Assembly (NCBI GenBank): GCA_949287815.1
Contig: CASEHS010000007.1
Location: forward strand, 1-62,611
Direction: 5' to 3'
From: an uncultured Bacillota bacterium
GTDB taxonomy: Bacteria > Bacillota > Clostridia > Christensenellales > Borkfalkiaceae
DNA: 62,611 nucleotides
Shown: positions 26,971-35,987 of the stretch, in pieces
How the letters are laid out: each line of letters starts with the position of its first letter
How positions within the stretch are numbered: position 1 is the first letter of the stretch
Translations under genes and position numbers: made by a program
Notes under the pieces: model-generated
Database searches by the model: none
Seen by the model: only the letters and a program-made list of their open reading frames with translations
Told to the model about the DNA's origin: nothing

Positions 26971-27000
26971 AAGCTTCCTCCTTTTTCTCAGGATATCTAT

Positions 27001-27028
27001 AGTATACTCGCTTTTTAAAATTTGTCAA
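27001..27028 (-). promoter_or_regulatory. Promoter of the RHH-clpB operon with a palindrome at the -10 box
   Basis: On the minus strand TTGACA, 16 bases and TATACT. The -10 box sits in an AGTATACT palindrome, a plausible operator for the RHH protein. GGAGG precedes the start. Confidence 0.65.
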
Positions 27029-27092
27029 TATTTTTATATAAATTTTATTGCAATTATATAAAAATTAATTCAAATTAAAACAAGAGAATTGA

Positions 27093-27121
27093 TTGCAGGA
27101 AATGATTAAAAAGTATATAAT
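27093..27121 (+). promoter_or_regulatory. Candidate promoter for the small gene at 27216
   Basis: TTGCAG, a 17-base spacer and TATAAT in an AT-rich stretch. Confidence 0.5.
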
Positions 27122-27215
27122 GAATAAAAAATAAAAATCCGCACATATTTTTCGCATGATATTTGAGATAGAATTGATTGCGGCAATAGTTGCGGGAATG
27201 GCAGGAGGGGTTTAT

Positions 27216-27629
27216 ATGCAGGATCAGTGTGAGCTCTCAGAGTTTTTTTCAAAAGCAGAGCAGATCAGGATTTGGGAAGAAGGAGAAGCGAAAGAATTTT
27301 CTCATGGATCTGAACTGTTTCAGGGAATTTTATATAAATGGAATGAAATGATAAAAGACTCATTTCAGATGCCGGCTTTCGGGGTCAGTATTGATAAGCT
27401 TACTCGGGAAGAAATGAAGAAAGGCTTATGGGTGGAATTTTTGTTTAATAAGGATGAAAAATGTAACGGAATGCCGTTCTCGAAATTGCTTATAGCAATC
27501 CGACCCGATTATTGTGGATTTAATGTTGTCAGGTACTGTGAGGATGGTTACAACGGAAGGTGTTTTTATCTGGACTTACAGGGGGGAAATATGACGGATT
27601 TTTATGAATATTTAAAACAAGTAATTTGA
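27216..27629 (+). CDS. Hypothetical protein, 137 residues
   Basis: A soluble, acidic protein with several cysteines and aromatic residues. It is not recognised as a member of any named family. The ATG at 27216 is chosen because AGGAGGGG ends five bases upstream; an in-frame ATG 20 codons earlier has none and would put that ribosome site inside the coding sequence. It stands alone between a divergent clpB operon and a bidirectional terminator, with its own promoter. Codon use looks like the neighbours. Confidence 0.65.
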   Translation: MQDQCELSEFFSKAEQIRIWEEGEAKEFSHGSELFQGILYKWNEMIKDSFQMPAFGVSIDKLTREEMKKGLWVEFLFNKDEKCNGMPFSKLLIAIRPDYCGFNVVRYCEDGYNGRCFYLDLQGGNMTDFYEYLKQVI

Positions 27630-27644
27630 AAAAATTATAATTGA

Positions 27645-27677
27645 GAACCCCGCGGCAAAATTGCCGCGGGGTTCTTA
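27645..27677. terminator. Bidirectional terminator
   Basis: A perfect 14-bp G+C-rich stem (GAACCCCGCGGCAA with TTGCCGCGGGGTTC) and a two-base gap lie between two converging genes. Confidence 0.8.
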
Positions 27678-29453
27678 TTAAATTTCAATATTCGCGTATG
27701 CTTCAAGTATGTTTTCAAGTTTTTGAGCGTCATCCGCATTTTCTATAAAAGTTTTATAGCATTGACATACGTTTCCGTTTTGATCAAAGCCGGTGTCGTT
27801 ACATTTTTTACACCGATATTGAGGAATCAGCATTTCCTCGGTAAGGTGCATACTTTGCAAAAGCTTTTTACGTTCTTTTTTAAGAAGATCCAATTTTTCG
27901 GAAAGTTCGGATGTATCTCCGCCAAGGGCATCAGCTTTTGCGAGTTTGATTTCTGTGGATTTTATTTCTTCTTCATTATTTTTGAAGTTAGCGTTGCTGC
28001 GGGCAATTTTGAGATAATGCTCCGCCTGATCCTGAGCGCGCTCGCGAAGATTAAAGTAATAGTTTCGGACTTTATTTCGAAACTCTTTGTCTTGTTCGTC
28101 AGGTTCGGCTCTATAACTGGGTGCGGCGGGGGGCGTGGATTGCAGCTGATCAGTGCTGAATATGTTTTTAGCTTTCCAAGAGGAGAGTATAGAGTTGATA
28201 TAAGGGATAGGGCTGGTTTTGCCGTTTGCTAATTCTGCGGCTTTTATAATCATTTCGTCTGAAAATCCCCAGTTTCTCCAATTTTTAAGACAATCTCTGT
28301 CCCAATTATTGACTCGCCTTGTAATTCCTGCAATTTGAAGTATCTGTCCTGCGAATTGTTGTTCGCGGCCTTCTTGTTCTGTATAAGCAACAATGCTTTC
28401 AGCGGAAACGACGCCGCGATCGAGTAGTTTTTTAATAAGTTCATCCATTTTTTCAAAAGACTTCTTTTCTCTTTTGAAGCAATATTTTGCAAGATTTATC
28501 AAAGAGGTGTCTTCATATCCTGCTGCAAGCCAGAAACTTACAAAATTGTCGATATAGGGATCGATAACCTGACAGTATACACCCAATTCTCGGGCGATCA
28601 GAATGGTTAAATTCCTGATCTCGGTTTTACGGGAAAGGAAATCGCGGATTTCTGCTTCGGAATATTTTTTATTGGAGTACAGCTCGGTAAGAATTTCATC
28701 CAGCTTTGCAAGTCCGCCTTTTTTGTGTAAGGAAGCCACAAATTTAATCATTTCGACTTCAAAATCAAAATCGCCTGTCCATTTCCGCAGTAATTTATAG
28801 TCGTCGGGTTCAGGCTTTTTGGAGGAGCCCATTGCTCTTAATATTTTTGCTATATCACCACTTTGTACGACATAATCCGAAAGTTTTTTCTCGATGCTTT
28901 CCACCGTGGTGATTCCTTCGGCGGCAAAGTTTTTTGCGACCTGTAAAATGTAATTTTGTGAAATGGATTCGCCTTTTAAGTCAACGCAATATTTAACAAT
29001 AAGGATAAGTGCTTCCGGTTTTACCGAGTATTGTTCCATGAACGAAAAATATTTTTCGAATTCGCCCGTAGAAATCATTTTTTTCGGCATCAGTGTCTGT
29101 ACAGCCTTATTGAAATCAGAATATTTTTCGGTATGTATGCGTTTAGGTTTGCCTTTGGTGAAATCAGCAGGGAAATATCTTACCGAAAGAGGCTCAGAAG
29201 ATACGATTTCCAAAAGGTCGAAATCTTCCCAAAAGCGGAAAGAATCCAATATTTTTTCTTCTGAAAGGTTGAGTGCTTTTGACATTTCCGTAACAGAATA
29301 ATCTTCCTGAACATTTTGGCACAGATATAATCCGTATAAATAAACTTTTACGGCGTCACCATCGGAAAGAGCCATATATTTATTGATAAATTGATTCTCA
29401 ACATTAGTGTAGGAAGAAAGGGAAAACTCCTTTGAATATGAACAAAATCCCAT
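27678..29453 (-). CDS. DnaD-domain replication protein with a C-terminal DnaC/DnaI-like zinc region
   Basis: The protein has 591 residues. The N-terminal about 90 residues resemble the winged helix of DnaD/DnaB primosome proteins (YSVTEMSKALNLSEEKILDSFRFWEDFDLLEI). The middle holds repeats of the DnaD-type helical domain (for example DPYIDNFVSFWLAAGYEDTSLINLAKYC and NRVNNWDRDCLKNWRNWGFSDEMIIKAAELA-like segments). A coiled coil (about 470-545) follows, then a cysteine set C548xxC551...C563xC565 with DTGF between. That last region is like the N-terminal zinc region of clostridial helicase loaders, but no AAA+ loader domain follows: the gene ends at a terminator. Role in helicase loading at restart or initiation is inferred. 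Confidence 0.82.
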   Translation of the reverse strand: MGFCSYSKEFSLSSYTNVENQFINKYMALSDGDAVKVYLYGLYLCQNVQEDYSVTEMSKALNLSEEKILDSFRFWEDFDLLEIVSSEPLSVRYFPADFTKGKPKRIHTEKYSDFNKAVQTLMPKKMISTGEFEKYFSFMEQYSVKPEALILIVKYCVDLKGESISQNYILQVAKNFAAEGITTVESIEKKLSDYVVQSGDIAKILRAMGSSKKPEPDDYKLLRKWTGDFDFEVEMIKFVASLHKKGGLAKLDEILTELYSNKKYSEAEIRDFLSRKTEIRNLTILIARELGVYCQVIDPYIDNFVSFWLAAGYEDTSLINLAKYCFKREKKSFEKMDELIKKLLDRGVVSAESIVAYTEQEGREQQFAGQILQIAGITRRVNNWDRDCLKNWRNWGFSDEMIIKAAELANGKTSPIPYINSILSSWKAKNIFSTDQLQSTPPAAPSYRAEPDEQDKEFRNKVRNYYFNLRERAQDQAEHYLKIARSNANFKNNEEEIKSTEIKLAKADALGGDTSELSEKLDLLKKERKKLLQSMHLTEEMLIPQYRCKKCNDTGFDQNGNVCQCYKTFIENADDAQKLENILEAYANIEI

Positions 29454-29475
29454 TGGTAAAACTCCGGTTCAACGC

Positions 29476-29504
29476 TTGATTTATTTTCTGTTTTGCGCTA
29501 TACT
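29476..29504 (+). promoter_or_regulatory. Promoter for sbcDC
   Basis: TTGATT, a 17-base spacer and TATACT. Its -10 box abuts the minus-strand -10 box at 29505-29510, so this and the dnaD promoter probably compete. Confidence 0.6.
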
Positions 29505-29533
29505 ATTATATAAATTATTTGACGTAAAAGCAA
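29505..29533 (-). promoter_or_regulatory. Promoter for the DnaD-like gene
   Basis: On the minus strand TTGCTT, a 17-base spacer and TATAAT, back to back with the sbcDC promoter. Confidence 0.6.
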
Positions 29534-29592
29534 GATAATTTGCCAATTTTTTAAAAAATCCGCAAATACTTTCTTGGGCAAAACGGAGTGTT

Positions 29593-30765
29593 ATGAAGAT
29601 TTTGCACACATCCGACTGGCATATCGGAAAGCGACTGAATAAAAGAGAAAGATTAGACGAGCAGCGTGATGTTCTCGATGAACTGATTTCGGTATGTGAA
29701 AAAGAAGTAGTAGATCTTGTGCTTGTTGCGGGGGATATTTTTGATACGTTTTTGCCGTCAGCGGAAGCGGAAGAACTTTTTTATGAAAAGGTGACCGAGC
29801 TCGCAGGAAAAAACAGAGCAGTATTGTTGATCAGCGGCAATCATGACGACAATGTTCGTTTAGGTGCGGCAACTCCGCTTGCGGAGCGGCACGGTATATA
29901 CATTTACGGAAGTTCGGGTTATATTCCTAAGACTACCGAAGGCCGTAAAATCAATGTCGCAGAAGCAGGCACAAACCACATAATCTTTTCAAAAGGCGAA
30001 GAAAAAGTATTCGTAAATGTTTTGCCGTACCCGAACGAGGCAAGGCTGAAAGAAGATAAGAATCCGAATGAAAGTTTTTACGATAAAATTTCAAGATGGA
30101 TTTCTATCGGAGAAGAAAAAAACACAAGTAAATTACCTTCAGTATTTTTGTCGCATCTGTTTGTTGCAGGCGGAATAAGCAGTGAAGGAGAGCGGGATAT
30201 AGACCTTGGCGGTGCAAGGGCGATACCATTGTCACTTCTTCCCCAAAGCGATTATGTTGCATTGGGACATCTGCATAGACGGCAACTTTTTTCAGGGAAT
30301 GTTTGTTACAGCGGTTCAATTCTGCAATACGCTTTTGATGAAGCGGGTATGGAAAAGTCTTTTGTCATTTTTGATCTTGACAAAAGCGGCGTTCAAAATC
30401 TGAAAAAAGTGCCGATAAAATCGGGACGGCAGTTGGTTCGGTTGAGTGCCGATTCGATCGAAAAGGCGGTTGAACTTCTGAAAAATTATCCGGATTGCCT
30501 GATCGAGCTTGCTTTATATCTTTCTGAGCCGTTGATCCAATCGCAAATGTCTGTTCTGAAAGAGGCGAACGAAGGTCTGTTAACAGTAATACCCGTAATT
30601 TCAAATTCAGATATACAAATCACCGCTGAACGGAGAAGCTGTTTGTCTGCGGGACAGTTATTTAGTGAATTTTATAAAAGCCAATACAATGAGGAGCCAT
30701 CGGACGAACTGAAAGAATTGTTTTTGTCCATCATAGGGGAATCGAATGAAACCACTTCGTCTTGA
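29593..30765 (+). CDS. sbcD: Exonuclease subunit SbcD (Mre11 family)
   Basis: The protein has 390 residues. It is the nuclease half of the SbcCD complex, which opens hairpins and processes double-strand breaks. The metallophosphoesterase motifs are all visible: HTSDWHIGK, VAGDIFD, ISGNHDD and LGHLHR. The C-terminal capping domain follows. GGAG precedes the ATG. The end overlaps sbcC by 20 bases, as usual for this pair. Confidence 0.95.
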   Translation: MKILHTSDWHIGKRLNKRERLDEQRDVLDELISVCEKEVVDLVLVAGDIFDTFLPSAEAEELFYEKVTELAGKNRAVLLISGNHDDNVRLGAATPLAERHGIYIYGSSGYIPKTTEGRKINVAEAGTNHIIFSKGEEKVFVNVLPYPNEARLKEDKNPNESFYDKISRWISIGEEKNTSKLPSVFLSHLFVAGGISSEGERDIDLGGARAIPLSLLPQSDYVALGHLHRRQLFSGNVCYSGSILQYAFDEAGMEKSFVIFDLDKSGVQNLKKVPIKSGRQLVRLSADSIEKAVELLKNYPDCLIELALYLSEPLIQSQMSVLKEANEGLLTVIPVISNSDIQITAERRSCLSAGQLFSEFYKSQYNEEPSDELKELFLSIIGESNETTSS

Positions 30766-33421
30766 ATTTTCAGGTATCAATAGTTTTTCGGAAAAGGCGG
30801 AGATCGATTTTTCCCGATTATTGTCGGGAGGCGTTTTCGGAATTTTCGGCGATACGGGAAGCGGTAAAACAACTATCCTTGATGCAATGATTTTTGCTTT
30901 GTACGGACGTATCGATCGGGCAAGAAGCGGTGCAGGCAGTGAAATCATCAATTATAACTGCGAAAAAGGTTATGTCATTTTCGATTTTGAAATACAAACG
31001 GATAAAGGCCGTAAAATTTACCGAGTGGAAAGAGAGATCCGCCGAAAAAATTCTGCGCAAAAGCTTGAACTTTCTGAATTGGACGGTAACAGCGTTCATT
31101 GTGTAAGCGAGGGTGTAAAAAACACAAATGCCAAAATAGAGGAAATTGTAGGAATACCGTTTGACGATTTTTTAAAGTGTATTGCATTGCCGCAGGGTGA
31201 GTTTGCACAATTTGTAAAAGCAAGCAAGGGCGAGCGCATGGATCTTATTTCCCGTCTTTTCGGTTTGCAGGCTTACGGAAATTTGTTAAGCAATGCCTTA
31301 AAAATTCGAGAGAGCGAAGCGCAGTCCGATTACGATAAAGCAGAAGGGGCTTACAACGGTTTAACAGATTATACTGCCGAGGGCGCAAAGCTCTTGGATG
31401 AGGAATTCGAGTCTGCAAAAAAACAAGTGGAAAGACTTGAAGCGGATTTTATAAAAGAGCGTGCGGCTCAAGATAAGCGTAAGTTTGATTTTGACAAGTC
31501 AAAAAGGCTGACGGCATTTGAGCGTGAAAGAGAAAAACTTCTGTTACAAAAAGAAGAAATGGAAGAAAAGAAGTCTGCGCTCAAAAAGATCCCCGAGGCA
31601 GATGAAATATTGCAAACTTTTACGGAGAATGTAAAAATTAAAGAAGCCGTTCAGCGTGAGCAATGTTTACTTGAAAAAATTGCAAAAGAAAAAGAGTTTA
31701 TAATTAACAGAACGGAAAGCTTGATTCAGAAGCGCAATCAGGAAGATTTTGAAACAAAACTTACAGAAATAAAATCAAAAGTTGTAAATAAAGAATACTA
31801 TCGTTCAGATTCTGAAAAGTTAAAACGTTTAAAAGCCGAACGTGAAGAATTAAGAATCAGATATGTAAAAGACGGCGAAAAGATTGAGACTACTGAAAAA
31901 GAACTTGTTCATTTTTTGGCTGAACGTGCAAAAACAGAGCAGGAAGCAGAGAAGTTTTCTTCCGTTACATTTGAAAAATTGTTCGGGGAAAAAATAGAAA
32001 GCGAATTACTCAAAGCCGAATACGAATCAAGCCTCAAATATTTTTCAGAAAAACTTAGAGAGTTGGAGACAGATTACTTTGAGGAAAGCAGACTGTACGG
32101 GAAAGTTCATGAGGAATTGATTGGTCGTATCAGTCATTATAAAACTTTTTTGACAGATGACCATACCGGACAACAAGGAAGTATTTTTACAGATATCAGT
32201 AAATTTTTGGAAGAAAAAGAGAAGCTGGTCAGTAAATTACATGAAATCGATTTAAATAATACTAAATTGCAAAACGATAAAACAAAAATAACCGAAGAAC
32301 TTGAAGAGATCAAGGTTAAAGGGCTTGAAATCAAAAACAATATTGAAGAGTTAGAGAATCGCCTGAAAGCAGCGGTCGGGGAAGATTATCGAGGTGACTT
32401 TGATAAGTTTTTTGCTGAGCTTGAAAGAAAGCAGAAAGAAATCAGTCAAGCTTTGGAACAGTCTTTAAAGGATGAGTCAGAGCTTCGCGAAAAGAATCTT
32501 GCTTTGGAAAAAGAGGAAAGTGCAAGTTTGGCAAGGCTGAATCAGTTTTCAGAAAAACAGGAAGAATTACGTAGTAAGCTAAAAGAAAAATTGGAAAAGT
32601 CAGCGTTTGATTCGGCAGAAGAAGCAAAATTGTTTTTAAAAAAATATCCCGATCAGCAAAGGCTGAAAGACGAAACGGACGGATATGAGAAAGCAGTTTA
32701 TCAATGTGAGGCCAATATCCTCGAAATCAAAAATGATTCAGATTTTAACCGAATAGAAGAAAAAGATTATGTTGAATCAAAAGAAAAATTCGAGGAATTG
32801 GAAAGAGCAAGAGAAAATACGAAATCGGAGCTAAAAGTTCTTAAAAGTAAAATTGAATCATATCATCTTGCTTTACAAAAGAAAGCAGTGCAGGAAAAAG
32901 AACTTGCGGAAAAGCGAAAGAAACTTGAAACGATCCTCAAATTAAAATCTCTAATACGTGGTAACGCTTTTATGGAGTTTGTTGCGGGAGAATACTTATC
33001 CGATATCTCCGTTGCGGCAACAAAGACACTGTTAAAGCTTTCAAACGGAAGATACTTTATCCGTTATAATCAGGGATTTTTTGTCGGCGATAATTTTAAT
33101 GGCGGAAATTTGAGAAGTGTAAATACGCTTTCAGGTGGAGAAACTTTTTTGGTTTCGCTTTCGCTTGCTTTGGCGCTGTCCGCTGCGATTTATGCTAAAT
33201 CTATGAAACCGATCGAATTTTTCTTTCTTGACGAAGGGTTCGGAACTCTCGATGAAAAACTTGTGGATACGGTGATGGACAGCCTTGAAAAACTGCGGAG
33301 TACAAACTTATGTATAGGACTCATTTCGCACGTGGAAGAGTTAAAGCATCGTATTTCAAATAAAATATTAGTTACTCCCGCTACGGAAACCAGCGGTTCA
33401 AAAATTACAATAAATATCTGA
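30746..33421 (+). CDS. sbcC: Exonuclease subunit SbcC (Rad50-like ATPase) without a CxxC zinc hook
   Basis: The protein has 891 residues. Walker A FGDTGSGKTT lies near residue 34, the Q-loop in ALPQGEFAQF, and the C-terminal signature TLSGGETFLVSLSLALALS and Walker B FFFLDEGFGTLDE complete the ABC ATPase. Two long coiled-coil arms lie between (about residues 190-400 and 500-740). At the tip of the arms, where Rad50/SbcC proteins normally carry CxxC, there is no CxxC anywhere; the region reads LTDDHTGQQGSIF. The arms are also shorter than in E. coli SbcC. Dimerisation through a zinc hook is therefore not expected. Confidence 0.92.
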   Translation: MKPLRLEFSGINSFSEKAEIDFSRLLSGGVFGIFGDTGSGKTTILDAMIFALYGRIDRARSGAGSEIINYNCEKGYVIFDFEIQTDKGRKIYRVEREIRRKNSAQKLELSELDGNSVHCVSEGVKNTNAKIEEIVGIPFDDFLKCIALPQGEFAQFVKASKGERMDLISRLFGLQAYGNLLSNALKIRESEAQSDYDKAEGAYNGLTDYTAEGAKLLDEEFESAKKQVERLEADFIKERAAQDKRKFDFDKSKRLTAFEREREKLLLQKEEMEEKKSALKKIPEADEILQTFTENVKIKEAVQREQCLLEKIAKEKEFIINRTESLIQKRNQEDFETKLTEIKSKVVNKEYYRSDSEKLKRLKAEREELRIRYVKDGEKIETTEKELVHFLAERAKTEQEAEKFSSVTFEKLFGEKIESELLKAEYESSLKYFSEKLRELETDYFEESRLYGKVHEELIGRISHYKTFLTDDHTGQQGSIFTDISKFLEEKEKLVSKLHEIDLNNTKLQNDKTKITEELEEIKVKGLEIKNNIEELENRLKAAVGEDYRGDFDKFFAELERKQKEISQALEQSLKDESELREKNLALEKEESASLARLNQFSEKQEELRSKLKEKLEKSAFDSAEEAKLFLKKYPDQQRLKDETDGYEKAVYQCEANILEIKNDSDFNRIEEKDYVESKEKFEELERARENTKSELKVLKSKIESYHLALQKKAVQEKELAEKRKKLETILKLKSLIRGNAFMEFVAGEYLSDISVAATKTLLKLSNGRYFIRYNQGFFVGDNFNGGNLRSVNTLSGGETFLVSLSLALALSAAIYAKSMKPIEFFFLDEGFGTLDEKLVDTVMDSLEKLRSTNLCIGLISHVEELKHRISNKILVTPATETSGSKITINI

Positions 33422-33434
33422 CGGAGAAATCAGT

Positions 33435-35120
33435 TTGTCTACAAAAATGTTAACCCCCATAACGCTTTGGAATGATTTTGACGATTCTTTGCCGTTGAAT
33501 ACGGAGATCGTAAAAGAAACAGCGCAAGGGAATGCAAAACTTACTTATATTAAATTTTCAGGACGCGCATACGGATCTTCACGAGTGCGTATTTTCGGTT
33601 TATATGCAAAGCCTTTGACGGGAAGTTCTTTTCCTGCTTTGCTGATACTTCCGGATGTTGAGCATACTTGTGATGAGAATCTTGCTTTGCATTTTGTGGA
33701 AAAAGGCTATGCGGTTCTGATGGTTGATTATGGCGGTGTACGCGATAACGGGGATTATACGATTTATCCGGAAGAGCTTTCATATGCAAATTATAGAGAT
33801 GATAATTGCGCAAGAAGAACTCAATTCGTCGATGATACCGCAAAAGAAACTTCCTGGTATGAGTGGGTGGGCGTCGCAAGGTATGCATTGAAGTGGATGA
33901 GAGACTGTGAAGAAATCGGACTTGTTGGCGTTCTCGGGTTAAAACGAGGCGGAGATGTCGCGTGGCAGCTTGCGGCAACTGCGGATGTCGATTGCGTTAT
34001 TTCAGTTTGTGCGGGCGGATGGAATGCTTATCGCGGTATTTGTAAATTCGGGGATAATACCGAATTAAAGATGGATGATGAAAGATACCGTTTTTTGGCT
34101 GCGGTAGATGCTCAGGCATACGCGCAATATGTTAGGTGTCCGGTTTTAATGCTGTGTGCCACAAACGATTCCGGTTTTGATGCGGATCGCGCATTTGATA
34201 CTTTTGCACGTATTAATTCCGAGCAGGAAAAAACTTTTTATTTTTCTGCAAGATATGACGGGCATATTGGGAACAGTGCATTGAATGATTTACATCTTTT
34301 TACGGATAAATATCTGAAAGGTCGGGAAGTATTTATGCCTGAACCTGTTGAGATATCTATTGAAGAAGACGAAGGCGATCTTGTCGCAAAAATCCGCTTT
34401 GACAGAAACGGTGAAGCAAAGTATTATGAAGTTTATATGGCGGAAGATAATCTGGATTCTGCGACCAGAGATTGGACTAGAGGTTCACTTAAACGTGATG
34501 AAGGGGATGGCGTTGCATATTTTTATCTTAACGCTTATGAAGGCTCGAAGATGGTATTTGCTTTTGCCAAAGCAAAATACAGTTGCGGGTTTGCGGTTTC
34601 TTCCAAGATAGCGGTCAAACGTTTGGAAAAACGTTATTTAAACAGTTCATCTGTTAGCAGAATTCTTTATAGCAGTAAAGAAGGAACAGGCAGCTTTACG
34701 CTCAATTGCTACAATAAAAATGTTGTTGCTGATTGTTTTTTGGATAACACTCAAAAACCTGTATATTTAAAAGAAGGTCCTTGCGGTATAAAGGGCGTTA
34801 GTTCTTCTTACGGACTAAGACTGTACAGGTTAAGCGATTCAAGATATCGCCCGTCAGGAAATGCTTTATTAAAACTGGACGTATATTCGGATAAAGAGCA
34901 GGAACTGAATGTGAGTGTGGTTATTGCAGGGAAAGAAAAGCGTGAAGAATTTATATGTAAATTACGTTTACCCGGCGGAGAAAAATGGTTTAATTATATT
35001 TTAAGTGCAAAAGATTTTAAAAATGAAGTCAATAAGCCGCTTCCAGCTTTTTCTGACGGCACTTATGTGACGTTTTCAGCGGCAGACGAGTTTTGCCTGA
35101 ATAATTTTCTTTGGTTGTAA
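33435..35120 (+). CDS. Alpha/beta-hydrolase-fold protein with a non-canonical nucleophile elbow
   Basis: The protein has 561 residues. Residues about 40-290 follow an acyl-esterase/dienelactone-hydrolase order: LLILPDVE, GYAVLMVDYGG, an elbow at about 164-180, CPVLMLCATND and a late SARYDGHIGN. In the elbow GxSxG reads G168-L-K170-R-G172, so lysine replaces the serine. The C-terminal about 270 residues are beta-rich and may bind another partner. No signal peptide is seen. The start is TTG with GGAG upstream; an ATG lies four codons on. The acid and histidine positions may persist, but classic esterase activity is unlikely. It may be a binding or structural protein. Confidence 0.65.
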   Translation: MSTKMLTPITLWNDFDDSLPLNTEIVKETAQGNAKLTYIKFSGRAYGSSRVRIFGLYAKPLTGSSFPALLILPDVEHTCDENLALHFVEKGYAVLMVDYGGVRDNGDYTIYPEELSYANYRDDNCARRTQFVDDTAKETSWYEWVGVARYALKWMRDCEEIGLVGVLGLKRGGDVAWQLAATADVDCVISVCAGGWNAYRGICKFGDNTELKMDDERYRFLAAVDAQAYAQYVRCPVLMLCATNDSGFDADRAFDTFARINSEQEKTFYFSARYDGHIGNSALNDLHLFTDKYLKGREVFMPEPVEISIEEDEGDLVAKIRFDRNGEAKYYEVYMAEDNLDSATRDWTRGSLKRDEGDGVAYFYLNAYEGSKMVFAFAKAKYSCGFAVSSKIAVKRLEKRYLNSSSVSRILYSSKEGTGSFTLNCYNKNVVADCFLDNTQKPVYLKEGPCGIKGVSSSYGLRLYRLSDSRYRPSGNALLKLDVYSDKEQELNVSVVIAGKEKREEFICKLRLPGGEKWFNYILSAKDFKNEVNKPLPAFSDGTYVTFSAADEFCLNNFLWL

Positions 35121-35155
35121 AAAGCAATCATTTGCCTTTTCACAGGGATAAAAAT

Positions 35156-35338
35156 ATGTTATACTCATTGGGAGACAAAGTAATCACTAAAAAAAAGCAC
35201 CCTTGCGGCGGAGATGTATGGACGATCGTCAGGTGGGGAGCGGATGTAAAGATAAAATGTGATAAATGCGGAAGAGTGGTTTTAATGCCGCTGGAAACTT
35301 TTCGTAAGTCGGTTAAAATTCAGCAGGGGAAAGACTGA
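35156..35338 (+). CDS. DUF951 family small protein
   Basis: The protein has 60 residues. The pattern LGDKVITKKKHPCGGDVWTIVRWGAD..IKCDKCGR is the DUF951 signature with a KxHPCGxxxWxxxRxGAD core and a CxxC pair; such proteins usually sit near signal peptidase or RpsF genes in Firmicutes and may bind zinc or nucleic acid. A longer frame starting at GTG upstream exists, but ATG 35156 begins where the family does. The stop overlaps the lepB start by one base (TGATG). Confidence 0.85.
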   Translation: MLYSLGDKVITKKKHPCGGDVWTIVRWGADVKIKCDKCGRVVLMPLETFRKSVKIQQGKD

Positions 35339-35985
35339 TGAGCTTTGAAAATTCTTATAGGGATTTGCTGAACGAAAGAAAAAACGGTTTCACGGAAAAG
35401 ATGTCTTTTCTCAGATTTGCCGCGGTACTTTTGGCTGTCTGTCTGTGTCTTACCATAACTTTTACAAATTTATTGAATGTAGTGATCGTAGACGGATCGT
35501 CAATGCAACCTACGTTACAGGACGGGGATTATCTTTTTATCTATAAGACGCAGTCCATTGAACGTGGTGACATTGTAGTTTATGAGCGTGAGACCTATGA
35601 TAAAAATAATAATTTGGTAATTGTGCCGGTCATCAAGCGCGTAATAGCGGTGGAAGGTGATGTGATTTTTACCATGCAGGAAGATGGGAAAACAGTTCTT
35701 TACCGCCAAAATGCAGGTGAAGCGCAGGCAAGTGTGGTGGATGAACCGTACTTGAAAGAAAATTGGGAAAAAAATACAGTGATCAAAAGAATGGTCATTC
35801 CTGAAGGCGAATTTTTTGCAATGGGAGATAACCGAAATATCAGCTATGATTGCAGGGATTACGGGAGTGTACCGCTCAGTACAATAGATGGAGTAGTTAC
35901 TTCGTGTTCAATAAAAATGAAAAAATTCGTGACAGGATTTTTTAATATTTTCAATGTATTTAATATTAGAAAAACGGAGGCATAA
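35338..35985 (+). CDS. lepB: Type I signal peptidase
   Basis: The protein has 215 residues. One N-terminal membrane helix (about 25-50) anchors a periplasm-facing S26 serine protease domain. The catalytic serine is in VDGSSMQPTLQDGD and the general-base lysine in PVIKRVIAVEGD. GDNRNISYDCRDYGSVP is the conserved box. It removes signal peptides from secreted proteins. It is embedded in a run of small housekeeping genes with tight spacing. Confidence 0.94.
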   Translation: MSFENSYRDLLNERKNGFTEKMSFLRFAAVLLAVCLCLTITFTNLLNVVIVDGSSMQPTLQDGDYLFIYKTQSIERGDIVVYERETYDKNNNLVIVPVIKRVIAVEGDVIFTMQEDGKTVLYRQNAGEAQASVVDEPYLKENWEKNTVIKRMVIPEGEFFAMGDNRNISYDCRDYGSVPLSTIDGVVTSCSIKMKKFVTGFFNIFNVFNIRKTEA

Positions 35986-35987
35986 TC

